This document shows, piece by piece, positions 15,980 through 25,900 of a DNA stretch of 64,000 bases. The position numbers and the translations under genes were made by a program. The stretch spans positions 1-64,000 of the forward strand of contig NZ_JAGINM010000011.1 in NCBI RefSeq assembly GCF_017876095.1, read 5' to 3'. Source of the stretch: Azospirillum agricola. GTDB taxonomy: Bacteria > Pseudomonadota > Alphaproteobacteria > Azospirillales > Azospirillaceae. The notes beneath the pieces were generated by a model. The model saw only the letters and a list, made by a program, of their open reading frames with translations. It was not told where the DNA came from and ran no database searches. Numbering within the stretch: the first letter of the stretch is position 1; every line of letters begins with the position of its first letter.

Positions 15980-16636
15980 TCACTCCGCCAGCAGCCGCCA
16001 GATCGTCGTCTCGCGCGTCTCGCGGTCCTCCAGTTCCAGCGAGGTCGGCACCGTGTAGGTCGCCACCCGCTCCAGCCCGCTGGTCGGCACATAGGCGCGG
16101 CCGGGATCGCCCAGCAGCACCAGCGTGCCGGTCGCCGCCACCCCGCGCAGCCACGCCGTCACCCGCTCCGCCATCGGCCGCTCGTAGCAGACGTCGCCGG
16201 CCAGCACCACGTCGATGCCCGGCAACTCGCGCCCGACGAGATCGACGCTGACCGCCTTGATGTCTACCCCGTTGGCCTCGGCGTTCGCCGCGATGGCGGC
16301 CAGCGCGAAGCGGTCGATGTCGCAGGCCTGCACCCGCGCCGCCCCCGCCTTCATCGCCGCGATCCCGACGATTCCGGTTCCAGCGGCGAAATCCAGCACC
16401 GACTTGCCGGCCACCAGATCGGGCCGGTCGAGCAGCAGGCGGGCCACCGCCTGGCCGCCCGGCCACGCAAAGGCCCAGTAAGGAGGTGGGAGATTTTTCT
16501 CGGCCAAGGTCTCTTCGGTGGCCTGCCACAGGGGAGTGACCTCGGTGGCAAGATGAAGTTGAAGTTCCGGCAGCAGCGGGGTGGTTGCCAGCGTCGTGTT
16601 GTCGCGGACGAAGTCGAGCGGAGACGGGTTGTTCAT
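15980..16636 (-). CDS. METTL20-like class I methyltransferase (possible ETF-beta lysine methyltransferase)
   Basis: The 218-aa protein has LPPPYWAFAWPGGQAVARLLLD, SVLDFAAGTGIVGIAA (motif I), ACDIDRFAL and LLGDPGRAYVPTSGLE. This combination is characteristic of the METTL20/ETFBKMT group, whose bacterial members methylate lysines of the electron-transfer flavoprotein beta subunit and, in some cases, ribosomal proteins. FixA is an ETF-beta homologue encoded 9.6 kb away, so it is a possible substrate alongside housekeeping ETF. That link is inference. It starts with ATG at 16636 and is flanked by the repeat element above. Confidence 0.78.
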   Translation of the reverse strand: MNNPSPLDFVRDNTTLATTPLLPELQLHLATEVTPLWQATEETLAEKNLPPPYWAFAWPGGQAVARLLLDRPDLVAGKSVLDFAAGTGIVGIAAMKAGAARVQACDIDRFALAAIAANAEANGVDIKAVSVDLVGRELPGIDVVLAGDVCYERPMAERVTAWLRGVAATGTLVLLGDPGRAYVPTSGLERVATYTVPTSLELEDRETRETTIWRLLAE

Positions 16637-16777
16637 GCCTGGATTCTCACGATGTTCCGCTGGTTTGGGCGAAGGCGCCGGCGTCCATCACGGTTACATA
16701 ATTCAAACGGTGTAGACAGAGCCTGGAAACCCGTGTTACCCGTTCGTAAGGGGAAAGACAAAGGGAATGGGGGAGTC

Positions 16778-17602
16778 ATGCGGCCCAGGGGAAACGCCAT
16801 CAGCCTTTCGTTTGCGGCTTTGATCGCGTTGAGCCCCCTTGCCGCCACGCCGGCCGCCGCGACGGACTGCGTGCGCACCGTGCGGGCGATCTCCGACTTC
16901 ACGATCCGCGGCGACGCCTGGACGTGGTGGAACCACGCCGCCGGGCAGTATGACCGCGACAACCATCCCGCCGTCGGCTCCGTCCTGGTCTTCAAGAAGA
17001 CCGGCCATATGCGCCGCGGCCATGTCTCGCTGGTCAGCGCGGTGATCGACCGCCGCACCATCGAGGTCGACCACACCTGGATCGACGGCGACGGGCTGCG
17101 CCGCGGCATGCGCGTCGTCGACGTGTCGAAGGGCAACGACTGGTCCGCCGTGCGTGTCTGGCACGAGCCGACCGACCAGCTCGGCCTGCGCGTCTACACC
17201 GCCTACGGCTTCATCCTGCCGGAAGGCGAGGAGGCTCCGAAGCGCGGCCGTGTGCTCGACGCCGGCGATCGCGGCATGGACAGCGGTTTCACCGTCTCGC
17301 CGCAGGGCCGTGGCGCCAAGCGCGGCGAGCCGCGCATCGTCGAGGCGTCGCTGGCGAAGGGCCACGCCGTCGGCGTACCCGGCCGCAAGCCGCAGGTCCT
17401 CACCGCCGCGCTGACCGCTCCGCAGAAGCCGGAGCGTCTCGACGTCGCCGTCCTGCCGTCCCGCAAGCCGGCCACCGTCACGGACGGTGCCGCCGCCGCC
17501 AAGGGCCTGGTCGCCTCGGTGGACGGTCTGCGCACCCAGATGCCCGGCCGTAAGCCCGGCTCCAACGCCGTCGCCCAGCTGGTGGACGATCTGGAGCGGT
17601 AG
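16778..17602 (+). CDS. exported CHAP-domain protein with RKP repeats
   Basis: The 274-aa product has a signal peptide (residues 1-29, ending AAAT) followed by a CHAP domain (about 31-120). It shows Cys31 in ATDCVRTVRAIS, GDAWTWWNHAAGQY, VGSVLVFKK and the catalytic His in RGHVSLV (about 82). CHAP enzymes cleave peptidoglycan amide or peptide bonds. The C-terminal half is low complexity with three (G/S)RKP motifs (GRKPQV, SRKPAT, GRKPGS), possibly a wall-binding or processing region. GGGGGAG precedes the ATG. No operon partners; the flanking genes are on the other strand. Confidence 0.8.
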   Translation: MRPRGNAISLSFAALIALSPLAATPAAATDCVRTVRAISDFTIRGDAWTWWNHAAGQYDRDNHPAVGSVLVFKKTGHMRRGHVSLVSAVIDRRTIEVDHTWIDGDGLRRGMRVVDVSKGNDWSAVRVWHEPTDQLGLRVYTAYGFILPEGEEAPKRGRVLDAGDRGMDSGFTVSPQGRGAKRGEPRIVEASLAKGHAVGVPGRKPQVLTAALTAPQKPERLDVAVLPSRKPATVTDGAAAAKGLVASVDGLRTQMPGRKPGSNAVAQLVDDLER

Positions 17603-17865
17603 GAGGGGCGTTTCGGCGCTCCGCCCGTTTCGGCGCTCCGCCGCATCCGGCCGGCCTCTCCTTACATCCATGCTCTCCCGGCCCGGCGCCCCAGGCAATC
17701 AGGGGAAATCCCAGGGGCGGGTTGACGGCACCGGCTCGACATCACCCGTTCACCTTACCGATTCGCGCCCCGTCGCGGGGATGACATTTCGTGGCGAATC
17801 GGCGGAGCGGCCGACGCCGAAGCGCCGGCCGGATCGAAGCCTTCCCGGCTCACAGCTTTACGGCC

Positions 17866-18789
17866 TCACAGCTTCCCGGCGAGGATCGCCGCCAGGACGA
17901 GCCAGCCGAACCAGCGGTTCGACTTGAACTTCGCCAGACAATCGTTCTGGTCGTCGGGGCGCCACGTCGCCACCTGCCACGCCAGATGCAGGGCGGCCAC
18001 CGACAGCAGCGGCAGGAACAGCCCGCCCAGGCCCGCCAGACGGCCGGCGATGCCCAGCCCGGCATAGGTCAGGGTGTAGAAGCCGTAGATCCAGATCTTG
18101 CTGGTGTCGCCCAGCCGCAGGGCGGTGGATTTCACGCCGATGCGGGCGTCGTCCTCCTTGTCCTGGTGGGCGTAGATGGTGTCGTAGCCCAGCGTCCAGG
18201 CGACCCCGGTGACGTACATGGCCACCGCCGGCCAGTCGAGGTCGCCGCGCACGGCTGCCCAGCCCATCAGCGCCCCCCAGTTGAAGGTCAGGCCGAGGAA
18301 GGCCTGCGGCCACCAGGTGATGCGCTTCATCAGCGGGTAGGTGAAGACCAGCGCCAGCGACAGCACGCCCAGTCCGATGGCCGCCGGGGAGAGCTGCACC
18401 AGCACCAGCAGGCCGAGCAGCAGCTGCGCGACCAGGAAGGCGACGGCCTGGCGAACCGACACCTGACCCGAGGGGATCGGGCGCGAGCGGGTCCGCTCGA
18501 CCTTCGCGTCGAAATCGCGGTCGAGGATGTCGTTGACGGTGCAGCCGGCCCCGCGCATGACGATGGCGCCGACGGCGAACAGGACCATCATCCACAGGTC
18601 GGGCCAGCGCGGGGCGGCGAGCGCCACGCCCCACCAGCAGGGGAACAGCAGCAGCCAGGTGCCGATCGGCCGGTCAAGCCGGGCCAAGGTCAGGTAGGGA
18701 CGCAGCGGGGCGGGAGCCCAGCGGCCGATCCAGCCGTCCTGGCGAATGTCGGTGAAGCCGGCCGGGCCGGGCTGGTCGGTGCTGGTCAT
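17866..18789 (-). CDS. ubiA: 4-hydroxybenzoate octaprenyltransferase
   Basis: The 307-aa membrane protein has eight or nine hydrophobic helices and both prenyl-diphosphate-binding Asp motifs: CTVNDILDRDFDAKVERT and YDTIYAHQDKEDD. It attaches the polyprenyl tail to 4-hydroxybenzoate at the inner membrane in ubiquinone synthesis, two steps before UbiD, which is encoded nearby. The ATG at 18789 starts MTSTDQPG. Part of the N-terminal coding sequence (18740-18761) is duplicated upstream of the start at 18814-18835, an oddity discussed separately. Confidence 0.92.
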   Translation of the reverse strand: MTSTDQPGPAGFTDIRQDGWIGRWAPAPLRPYLTLARLDRPIGTWLLLFPCWWGVALAAPRWPDLWMMVLFAVGAIVMRGAGCTVNDILDRDFDAKVERTRSRPIPSGQVSVRQAVAFLVAQLLLGLLVLVQLSPAAIGLGVLSLALVFTYPLMKRITWWPQAFLGLTFNWGALMGWAAVRGDLDWPAVAMYVTGVAWTLGYDTIYAHQDKEDDARIGVKSTALRLGDTSKIWIYGFYTLTYAGLGIAGRLAGLGGLFLPLLSVAALHLAWQVATWRPDDQNDCLAKFKSNRWFGWLVLAAILAGKL

Positions 18790-19026
18790 GGCGGGGAGTC
18801 GCTTCCGCTCTCGTGGCGAATGTCGGTGAAGCCGGGCGGCAAGGTATCGGGCGCTTCGGGGCAGGGCAAGGCGCAAGGATCTCCGCCTCATCCCTTCGGA
18901 CGGAGGCTCTCTCAAAAAGGAGTTGCGCCCGCAGGATTGCGCTGCCCTGGACGAAAAGAGCTTGCTCTTGCCGCGCGCCGGTCGATACTGTTTTTCACGA
19001 TCAACCGAACCGGCTTGCCATTTAAA

Positions 19027-19428
19027 ATGGATTCGACCGACCGCACCGACCGGCTGGCCGTCATCATCGATGACGAGGCGATCATCCTGGCTGGCATGGA
19101 GATCATGCTGGAAACCTGGGGCTACCGTGTCGTCGCGGTCGAGGACGCCGCGTCGGCGCTGACGGCGCTGGCCGAGGCGCCGCCCGAAGCGCCGCCGCCC
19201 TCGGTGATCGTGTCGGATTACCGGCTGCGCAACGGCGTGTCGGGCGTCGACGCGGTGCGCGCCGTGCGCGAGGCCGCCGGGGCTGCGGTGCCGGCGATCA
19301 TCCTGACCGGCGACACCGGCGCCGCGCTGGCCGCCGCCGCCCAGCGCGAGGGCTTCCTCGTCCTGCACAAGCCGGTGCAGCCCGCCGAGCTGCGGCGCCA
19401 GATCGACCGGTTGGTCGAGGCGGCCTGA
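19027..19428 (+). CDS. single-domain response regulator (REC only)
   Basis: The 133-aa protein is a CheY-like receiver domain: acidic pair IDDE at residues 14-17, phospho-acceptor Asp64 in IVSDYRL, Thr in ILTGD and the conserved Lys in LHKPVQP. There is no output domain, so it should act by phosphotransfer or by binding a target. Single-REC proteins of this DYRLRNGVSG type often descend from the last domain of hybrid kinases. No kinase gene is adjacent; the nearest is the hybrid kinase at 22978. The upstream 237 bases show no clear control site. Confidence 0.88.
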   Translation: MDSTDRTDRLAVIIDDEAIILAGMEIMLETWGYRVVAVEDAASALTALAEAPPEAPPPSVIVSDYRLRNGVSGVDAVRAVREAAGAAVPAIILTGDTGAALAAAAQREGFLVLHKPVQPAELRRQIDRLVEAA

Positions 19429-19512
19429 GGGGCGCCTCCATGCTCGTCGAAAGGCTGACGGATTCCCGCGCGGAGAGCTATAGTCGGCTCCGTTTCGCGG
19501 AGACCCGACACC

Positions 19513-20301
19513 ATGGCCGAACAGCCCAAGACCCGCCTCTACGTCGACAGCCCGCTGACCGAGGGCCAATCGGTCGGGCTCGACCATGAGCGCGCCCATT
19601 TCCTGCGCCATGTCCTGCGGCTCGACCGCGGCGACCCGGTGGCGGTGTTCAACGGGCGCGACGGCGAATGGGGCGCCGTCATCGACGGCTTCGGCAAGGG
19701 CTGGTGTTCGCTGACGGTGCGGGCGCAACGCCGGCCGCAGACGGGCACCCCCGACCTCTGGCTGGTCTTCGCGCCGCTGAAGAAGGGGCGCATCGATTTC
19801 GTGGCGGAGAAGGCGACGGAGATGGGCGTGTCGCGCCTGTGTCCGGTCTTCACCCGCCGCACCGACCCCAACCGGGTGAACACCGACCGGCTGCGCGCCA
19901 ACGCCGTCGAGGCCGCCGAGCAGTGCGAGCGGCTGAGCGTGCCCGAGGTCGCCGACCCGCTGCCGCTCGACCGCGCGCTGGCCGCCTGGCCGGAGGGGCG
20001 CACGCTCTATCTCTGCGCCGAGGCCGGGGCGGCGCGGCCGATCGCCGAAGCCATGCGTTCGGCGGGGTCCAGCCCCGCCGCGCTGCTGGTCGGGCCGGAG
20101 GGGGGCTTCGACCAGTCGGAACTTGACGAACTGATCAAACTCCCCTTTGTTGTCCCGGTGGGTTTGGGGCCGCGCATCCTGCGGGCCGACACGGCGGTTG
20201 TGGCGGCACTGGCCTGCTGGCAGTCCCTGGCCGGGGACTGGACGGCCGACGGCGGCGACACCCGGCCGCCCTTCCGCTCACCGGTCGCTTCCATCGACTG
20301 A
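19513..20301 (+). CDS. rsmE: 16S rRNA (uracil-1498-N3)-methyltransferase
   Basis: The 262-aa protein has an N-terminal PUA-like part (HERAHFLRHVLRLDRGDPV) and a C-terminal SPOUT domain with the deep trefoil knot signature LLVGPEGGFDQSELDEL and GLGPRILRADTAVVAAL. These are diagnostic of RsmE, which methylates U1498 of 16S rRNA. It precedes gshA by 45 bases on the same strand, a pairing seen in many alphaproteobacteria, so the two probably form an operon. Confidence 0.93.
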   Translation: MAEQPKTRLYVDSPLTEGQSVGLDHERAHFLRHVLRLDRGDPVAVFNGRDGEWGAVIDGFGKGWCSLTVRAQRRPQTGTPDLWLVFAPLKKGRIDFVAEKATEMGVSRLCPVFTRRTDPNRVNTDRLRANAVEAAEQCERLSVPEVADPLPLDRALAAWPEGRTLYLCAEAGAARPIAEAMRSAGSSPAALLVGPEGGFDQSELDELIKLPFVVPVGLGPRILRADTAVVAALACWQSLAGDWTADGGDTRPPFRSPVASID

Positions 20302-20346
20302 ACACGCCGCTGAACACGCCATTGCAACCCACCCGCGGGAGCCTTC

Positions 20347-21711
20347 ATGTCCGCACCCCCGACAACGCGCGGCGAACCGATCACCGACCGCCGCCAACTG
20401 GTCGCCTATCTGGAATCGGGCTGCAAGCCGGCCGAGGCTTGGCGCATCGGGACGGAGCACGAGAAATTCGCCTACCGCGCGTCCGACCTGCGCCCGCTGA
20501 CCTATGACGGGCCGGACGGCATCCGCGAACTGCTGACCCGCCTGACCCGCTTCGGCTGGGAGCCGGTGGAGGAGAAGGGCAACGTCATCGCGCTGGTCCA
20601 GGGCATGGCGAACATCACGCTGGAGCCGGGCGGGCAGGTCGAGCTGTCGGGCGCGCCGCTGGAAACCCTGCACCAGACCTGCGCCGAGGTGCACCGCCAC
20701 CTGCGCCAGGTCAAGGAGGTCGGGAACGAACTGGGCATCGCCATGATGGGGCTGGGCTTCCAGCCGAAATGGACGCGCGGCGACATCCCCTGGATGCCCA
20801 AGGGCCGCTACAAGATCATGGGCGACTACATGCCCAAGGTCGGCGGGCTCGGGCTCGACATGATGCTGCGGACCTGCACCGTGCAGGTCAATCTGGACTT
20901 CGCGTCCGAAGCCGACATGGTGAAGAAGTTCCGGGTGTCGCTGGCGCTCCAGCCGATCGCCACGGCGCTGTTCGCCAACTCGCCCTTCACCGAGGGCAAG
21001 CCGAACGGCTTCCAGAGCTTCCGCAGCCACATCTGGACCGACACCGACCCGGACCGCACCGGCGACATCCCCTTCGTCTTCGAGGACGGCTTCGGTTTCG
21101 AGCGGTATGTGGACTATCTGTTGCAGACGCCGATGTATTTCGTCTACCGCGACGGGACCTACATCGACGCGGCCGGCCAGTCCTTCCGCGACTTCCTGGA
21201 GGGCAAGTTGCCGGCCCTGCCGGGCGAGGTCCCGCTGCTGACCGACTGGGCCGACCACACGACGACCGCCTTCCCGGAGGTCCGGCTCAAGAAGTATCTG
21301 GAGATGCGCGGCGCCGACGGCGGCCCGTGGCGCAGCCTGTGCGCGTTGCCGGCCCTGTGGGTCGGGTTGCTCTACGACAGCCAGGCGCTGGACGCGGCCT
21401 GGGACCTTGTGAAGGACTGGACGACGGAGGAGCGGGCGCATCTGCGCGCCGAGGTTCCGCGCTCCGGCCTGCGCACGCCCTTCCGCGACCGTACGGTGCG
21501 GGACGTGGCTTTGGAGGCCCTGGCCATCGCCCGCGACGGTCTGGCGCGGCGCGCCCGCAACGACAATTGGGGCGACGACGAGACGCATTTCCTCGACACG
21601 CTCCAGGCCATCGCCGAGAGCAACCGCAGCCCGGCGGACGAACTGCTCGCCAAGTTCAAAGGCGAATGGGGCGGCAGCGTCGATCCGGTGTTCAAGGATT
21701 GCGCGTACTGA
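20347..21711 (+). CDS. gshA: glutamate-cysteine ligase (plant/alphaproteobacterial type)
   Basis: The 454-aa protein matches the GCS2-type ligase of alphaproteobacteria and plants: WRIGTEHEKFAYR, MANITLEPGGQVELSGAPL and TCTVQVNLDFASEADMVKKF. It makes gamma-glutamylcysteine, the first step of glutathione synthesis, in the cytoplasm. In diazotrophs glutathione helps control oxygen and redox stress. Cotranscription with rsmE is likely from the 45-base gap. The transcript probably ends in the strong inverted repeat at 21771-21909. Confidence 0.92.
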   Translation: MSAPPTTRGEPITDRRQLVAYLESGCKPAEAWRIGTEHEKFAYRASDLRPLTYDGPDGIRELLTRLTRFGWEPVEEKGNVIALVQGMANITLEPGGQVELSGAPLETLHQTCAEVHRHLRQVKEVGNELGIAMMGLGFQPKWTRGDIPWMPKGRYKIMGDYMPKVGGLGLDMMLRTCTVQVNLDFASEADMVKKFRVSLALQPIATALFANSPFTEGKPNGFQSFRSHIWTDTDPDRTGDIPFVFEDGFGFERYVDYLLQTPMYFVYRDGTYIDAAGQSFRDFLEGKLPALPGEVPLLTDWADHTTTAFPEVRLKKYLEMRGADGGPWRSLCALPALWVGLLYDSQALDAAWDLVKDWTTEERAHLRAEVPRSGLRTPFRDRTVRDVALEALAIARDGLARRARNDNWGDDETHFLDTLQAIAESNRSPADELLAKFKGEWGGSVDPVFKDCAY

Positions 21712-21770
21712 GATTGGGTTCGATCGATTGGACGCCGCTCACGCTTCTTATGCGTGGGCAGCGTTTTTAT

Positions 21771-21909
21771 TTTTGACACAGATGAACACAGATAGACACA
21801 GATGAACGGGGATGCGCGACAGGCTTCGTATGAAATCTCTCGGATGAGAAATTATATTTAATCTGTGTTTATTTTCATCTGTGTCTATCTGTGTTCATCT
21901 GTGTCAAAA
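21771..21909. repeat. 36-bp perfect inverted repeat of ACACAGATGAA units
   Basis: Positions 21771-21806 and 21874-21909 are exact reverse complements (36 bp). They start TTTTGACACAGATGAACACA and are built of GACACAGATGAA/AACACAGATAG units with T4 and A4 at the outer ends. The 67-base loop holds no gene. It sits between the convergent gshA and BglII-family genes and would give a long bidirectional terminator hairpin. It is related to the element at 15831-15965. Confidence 0.9.
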
Positions 21910-21940
21910 CCCCAACCAATCCAACGAAGCCACGCTCTGA

Positions 21941-22795
21941 TCACCCCAGATCGTCCTCATCCTCCGACGCCGCGTCCACGTCGAGGGCGGCGACCTGCCG
22001 GATGACCGGGTGGCGCTCCTTCCAGTCCTCGAAGTCCGACACCAGCGCCGGGCGGATGCCGAGCGCCAGGATCGGGCAGCCGCCGCCGCGCCCGGCGTCC
22101 AGACGGTAGAGCAGCTTCTTCATCCAGGTCGTGCTGGCGCCGTACTTGTTCTGGAAATTCTTCATCTCGACCCGCCGCGCCACCTCGGTGAACAGCGGGG
22201 CCAACTCGGCGCTGCGGGTCAGAAGCACGCCGGCGCTGATGATGCCGCATTCGTAGAAGGTCCGCGCCGCGTAGAGGTCGCGGTCGAAGGTCTGGTCCTT
22301 GCTGTTCCATTCCAGGTCGAAGGAGACGCGCCCCTTCACGAAGTCGATCTTGTGGCCGTCGATGAAGCCCTTGACCTTGTAGATCTCGTCGCGCTGGCGG
22401 TGCTCGACCACGGTCTGGCCACGGTTCTTGCCGGAAATGCGCCGCTTCTCCTCGTGCGTGACGATCATCTTGGTGATGAAGAGGTCGCCGCGGATCCGCG
22501 TCTCGTGCCAGCCGAGCGGGTTCAGCATCAGCTCCATCGACTTGGCGATCTGCGATTTGTTGCCGCCCGACGCCACGATGTCCTCGGTGCGGATGCGGAA
22601 CTCCATCAGCCGGGCGACGATCTCCTGGAACTCGGCGGTGCAGGCGTGGGCCAGGATGCGCGCGGCGTTGCGGTAGCTGTGGACCTCGTACAGATCGAGG
22701 AAGCCGGGCGGGAACAGGTCGCCCAGATCGGCGTCCCTGGCCTCGATGATCGGGGCGGTGTCGTGGACGCAACTCAGCAGGTTCATGGACGGCAT
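21941..22795 (-). CDS. BglII/BstYI-family type II restriction endonuclease-like protein
   Basis: The 284-aa protein resembles the BglII/BstYI family. The block at residues 149-170, KIDFVKGRVSFDLEWNSKDQ, fits the D...E-x-N/Q active-site layout (Asp151, Glu162, Asn164), followed by FDRDLYAARTFYECGIISAGVLL and WMKKLLYRLDAGRGGGCPIL. Such enzymes cut palindromes with a GATC core. The start was set at the ATG giving MPSMNLL; an ATG 30 bases upstream is possible. No methyltransferase gene is adjacent; an MT-A70 gene lies 36 kb away. Whether it still cuts is unknown. Confidence 0.75.
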   Translation of the reverse strand: MPSMNLLSCVHDTAPIIEARDADLGDLFPPGFLDLYEVHSYRNAARILAHACTAEFQEIVARLMEFRIRTEDIVASGGNKSQIAKSMELMLNPLGWHETRIRGDLFITKMIVTHEEKRRISGKNRGQTVVEHRQRDEIYKVKGFIDGHKIDFVKGRVSFDLEWNSKDQTFDRDLYAARTFYECGIISAGVLLTRSAELAPLFTEVARRVEMKNFQNKYGASTTWMKKLLYRLDAGRGGGCPILALGIRPALVSDFEDWKERHPVIRQVAALDVDAASEDEDDLG

Positions 22796-22977
22796 CGCGG
22801 CAGGAAAGGGCGGGGCCGCCACCATGGCGGTTGCGGACCGGCAAATCCACCCCTTCCATCGGTTGACGGCGGCCGGCGCGCCGGCCGGGGCCGTCTGGCA
22901 GGCGCTCGGCGGGTTGTGCTATCGTCGCGCGCGCGATAAGGCGCGGTTGGCGGCGGCCTTGGGACTGGGGGCGGGGG

Positions 22978-25900
22978 ATGAGCGACGAGTTTCTGTTCGC
23001 CGACGAGGACCCGGCGGCCGAGGCCGTCTCGGTTCCGCCGGTCCCGCCCGAGCCGGTCGAGCCCTGGGTGATCCTGATCGTCGACGACGATCCCGCCATC
23101 CACGCCACCACCAAGATGGTGCTGCGCGGCTTCACCTTCGAAGGGCGGCCGGCGCAGTTCCTCTCGGCCGGCACGGCGACGGAGGCGCGCGCCGTGCTGC
23201 GCGCCAATCCGGCCATCGCCGTGATCCTGCTCGACGTGGTGATGGAATCCGACGACGCCGGCCTGCGGCTGGTCCGCCACATCCGCAGCGAGATGAGGAA
23301 CCGCCGCGTCCGCATCATCCTGCGCACCGGCCAGCCGGGGCAGGCGCCGGAACGCGACGTCATCCTCAGCTACGACATCAACGACTACAAGTCGAAGACC
23401 GAGCTGACGGCGCAGAAGCTGTTCACCTCGGTGGTCGCGGCGCTGCGCGGCTACCAGGACATCACCGCCATCGAGGACCACCGCGAGGGGCTGGAGCGCA
23501 TCCTCGACGCCTCCTCCTCCCTGCTCGACAAGCGGACGATGGCCGAGTTCGTCGGCGACGCGGTGGCGCAGATCGTCGGCGTCTGTCCGCCCGGCGACGG
23601 GGTGGCGCTGGTCAGCCGCCTGACCCAGGACGGCGCCGCCTTGGGCGAGCCGCTGCTGCTCGGCGGCAACGGCGTCTACGCGGGCGGGGAGGGTCGGCCG
23701 CTGCGCACCACCCTGCCGCCCGAGGCGGTTTTCGCCGTGACCGCGGCGCTGGGCGACGGCCGCAATCGGTACGAGCGGACCCACAGCGTGCTGGTGTTCC
23801 GCTCCGCCTCGCGCCATCACGAGACCGCCTTCTACCTGACCCACGCGCGGTCGCTGACGGCCGACGAGCGGCGGCTGCTGGAGGTCTTCTGCGCCAAGGT
23901 GGCGATCGGTTTCGACAACGTCCATCTCTACGAGGAACTGACCGAGCTGAACCGCAGCCTGGAGCGGCAGGTCGCGGAGCGCACCCGCGACCTCGTTGCC
24001 GCGACCGAGGCGGCGGAGGCCGCCAACCGGGCGAAGTCGCTGTTCCTGGCCACCATGAGCCATGAGATCCGCACGCCGATGAACGGGGTGCAGGGCATGC
24101 TGGAGCTGCTGGAGCACACCAGCCTGACCGCCGACCAGCGCGAGCTGGTGGAGGTGGTGCGCGATTCGGCCGGCTCCCTGCTGACCATCATCAACGACAT
24201 CCTGGACTTCTCGAAGATCGAGGCCGGACGGCTGGATCTGGAGCGGGTCCCCGTGTCGCTGCCCGCCGTGGTCGAGGGGGTGGCCGACACGCTGGCCCCC
24301 GGCGCCCGCGCCAAGGGGCTGTCGCTGATCACCTTCGTCGACCCCGACCTGCCGGCGACCGTGCTGGGCGATCCGGTGCGCATCCGGCAGGTGCTGTTCA
24401 ACATCGCCGGCAACGCGGTGAAGTTCACCCAGGGCGGGTCGGTGACGGTGAAGGCCGAGCTGGCCCGCTTCGACGGCGATCGCGTCACCATCCGCATTGC
24501 CGTCACCGACACCGGCATCGGCATCTCGGCGGAGAACCAGGCCCGCCTGTTCCGCCCCTTCACCCAGGCCGAGGCGTCGACCACCCGCCGTTTCGGCGGC
24601 ACCGGGCTCGGCCTGTCGATCTGCCGCCGCCTGGCCGAGCTGATGGGCGGCGAGATCGGCGTCACCAGCGCGCCGGGGATGGGATCGACCTTCTGGTTCA
24701 CCTTCGCCGCCGATCTGGTGGCGGAGCCGGATGCGGTGACGGAACCGGTGGCGGCCCTGGGTGGCGTCACCGTCCTGCTGCTGGCCCCCGACGAGGCCGA
24801 GCGCGGTTTCCTCGCGCGCTACCTGAACAGCGACGGGGCCCTTGTGGTCGACGCTCCGGACAGCGCCACGGCTTTGCGCACGCTGCTGCCGACCGCCGCC
24901 TGCGACGTGCTGGTGGTGGCGTCGGACATCGACACGGCGGCGCTCGACGCCGATCCGCGCGGACGTGTGCGCGGACGTGTGCGGCTCTGCGGACCGAACG
25001 ATCACGCGCCGCCCGCCGGATCGCTGGCTCCCAACCGAACGGTCGCGGTCGCGCGTCCGCTGCGCCGGACCCATCTGGTGCGGGCGGTGCTGGCGGCGGC
25101 GGGGAGGGGGGCGCCGGTCGAATCGCTCGCCGCGGAGTGCCCGAGCGACTCCGGCCCCGCGGCGGCGCGGCGGCCGCCTTCGGTGGAGGAGGCCCTGGCG
25201 CGCAACCGGCTGATCCTGGTGGCGGAGGACCATCCGACCAACCGGCACGTCATCCAGCGCCAGCTCGCCCTGCTCGGGCATGCGATGGAGATGGCGGAGG
25301 ACGGCGTCCAGGCGCTGGCGATGTGGCGCACCGGCCGCTACGCGCTGCTGCTGACCGACTGCCAGATGCCGGAGATGGACGGGCTGGAGCTGGCCCGCGC
25401 CATCCGCGCGGCGGAGGCCGCGTCGGGGATCGGAGCCCGCCTGCCGATCGTCGCCATCACCGCCAACGCGCTGGAGGGCGAGGTGCAGACCTGCTTCGCC
25501 GCCGGCATGGACGACAGCGTGTCCAAGCCGGTCGATCTCGGGCAGCTGCGCCGGGTGCTCGACCGTTTCCTGCCGCCGGACGTCGCCGCGGAGCCGCTGC
25601 CCGAACCGGCCTCTTCGCCGGAATCCCCGCCCGCCTCGACGCCGGCCTCCGCACTCCCTCCGCTGGACATCGACGCGCTGGCCGGATTGTTCGACGGCGA
25701 CACCGACTTCGTCCGCCAGCTTCTCGGCGAGTTCGTGACGTCGAACACCGCGTCGCACCGCTGGCTGGTCGATTCCCTCGCCGGCGCCGCCTGGGACGAG
25801 GTGCGGCAGGCCGCGCACAAGCTGGCCGGGTCGTCGCGCACCGTCGGCGCCCGCGATCTGGCGGCGGCGGCGGACGCCGTCGAACTGGCGGCGCTCGACC

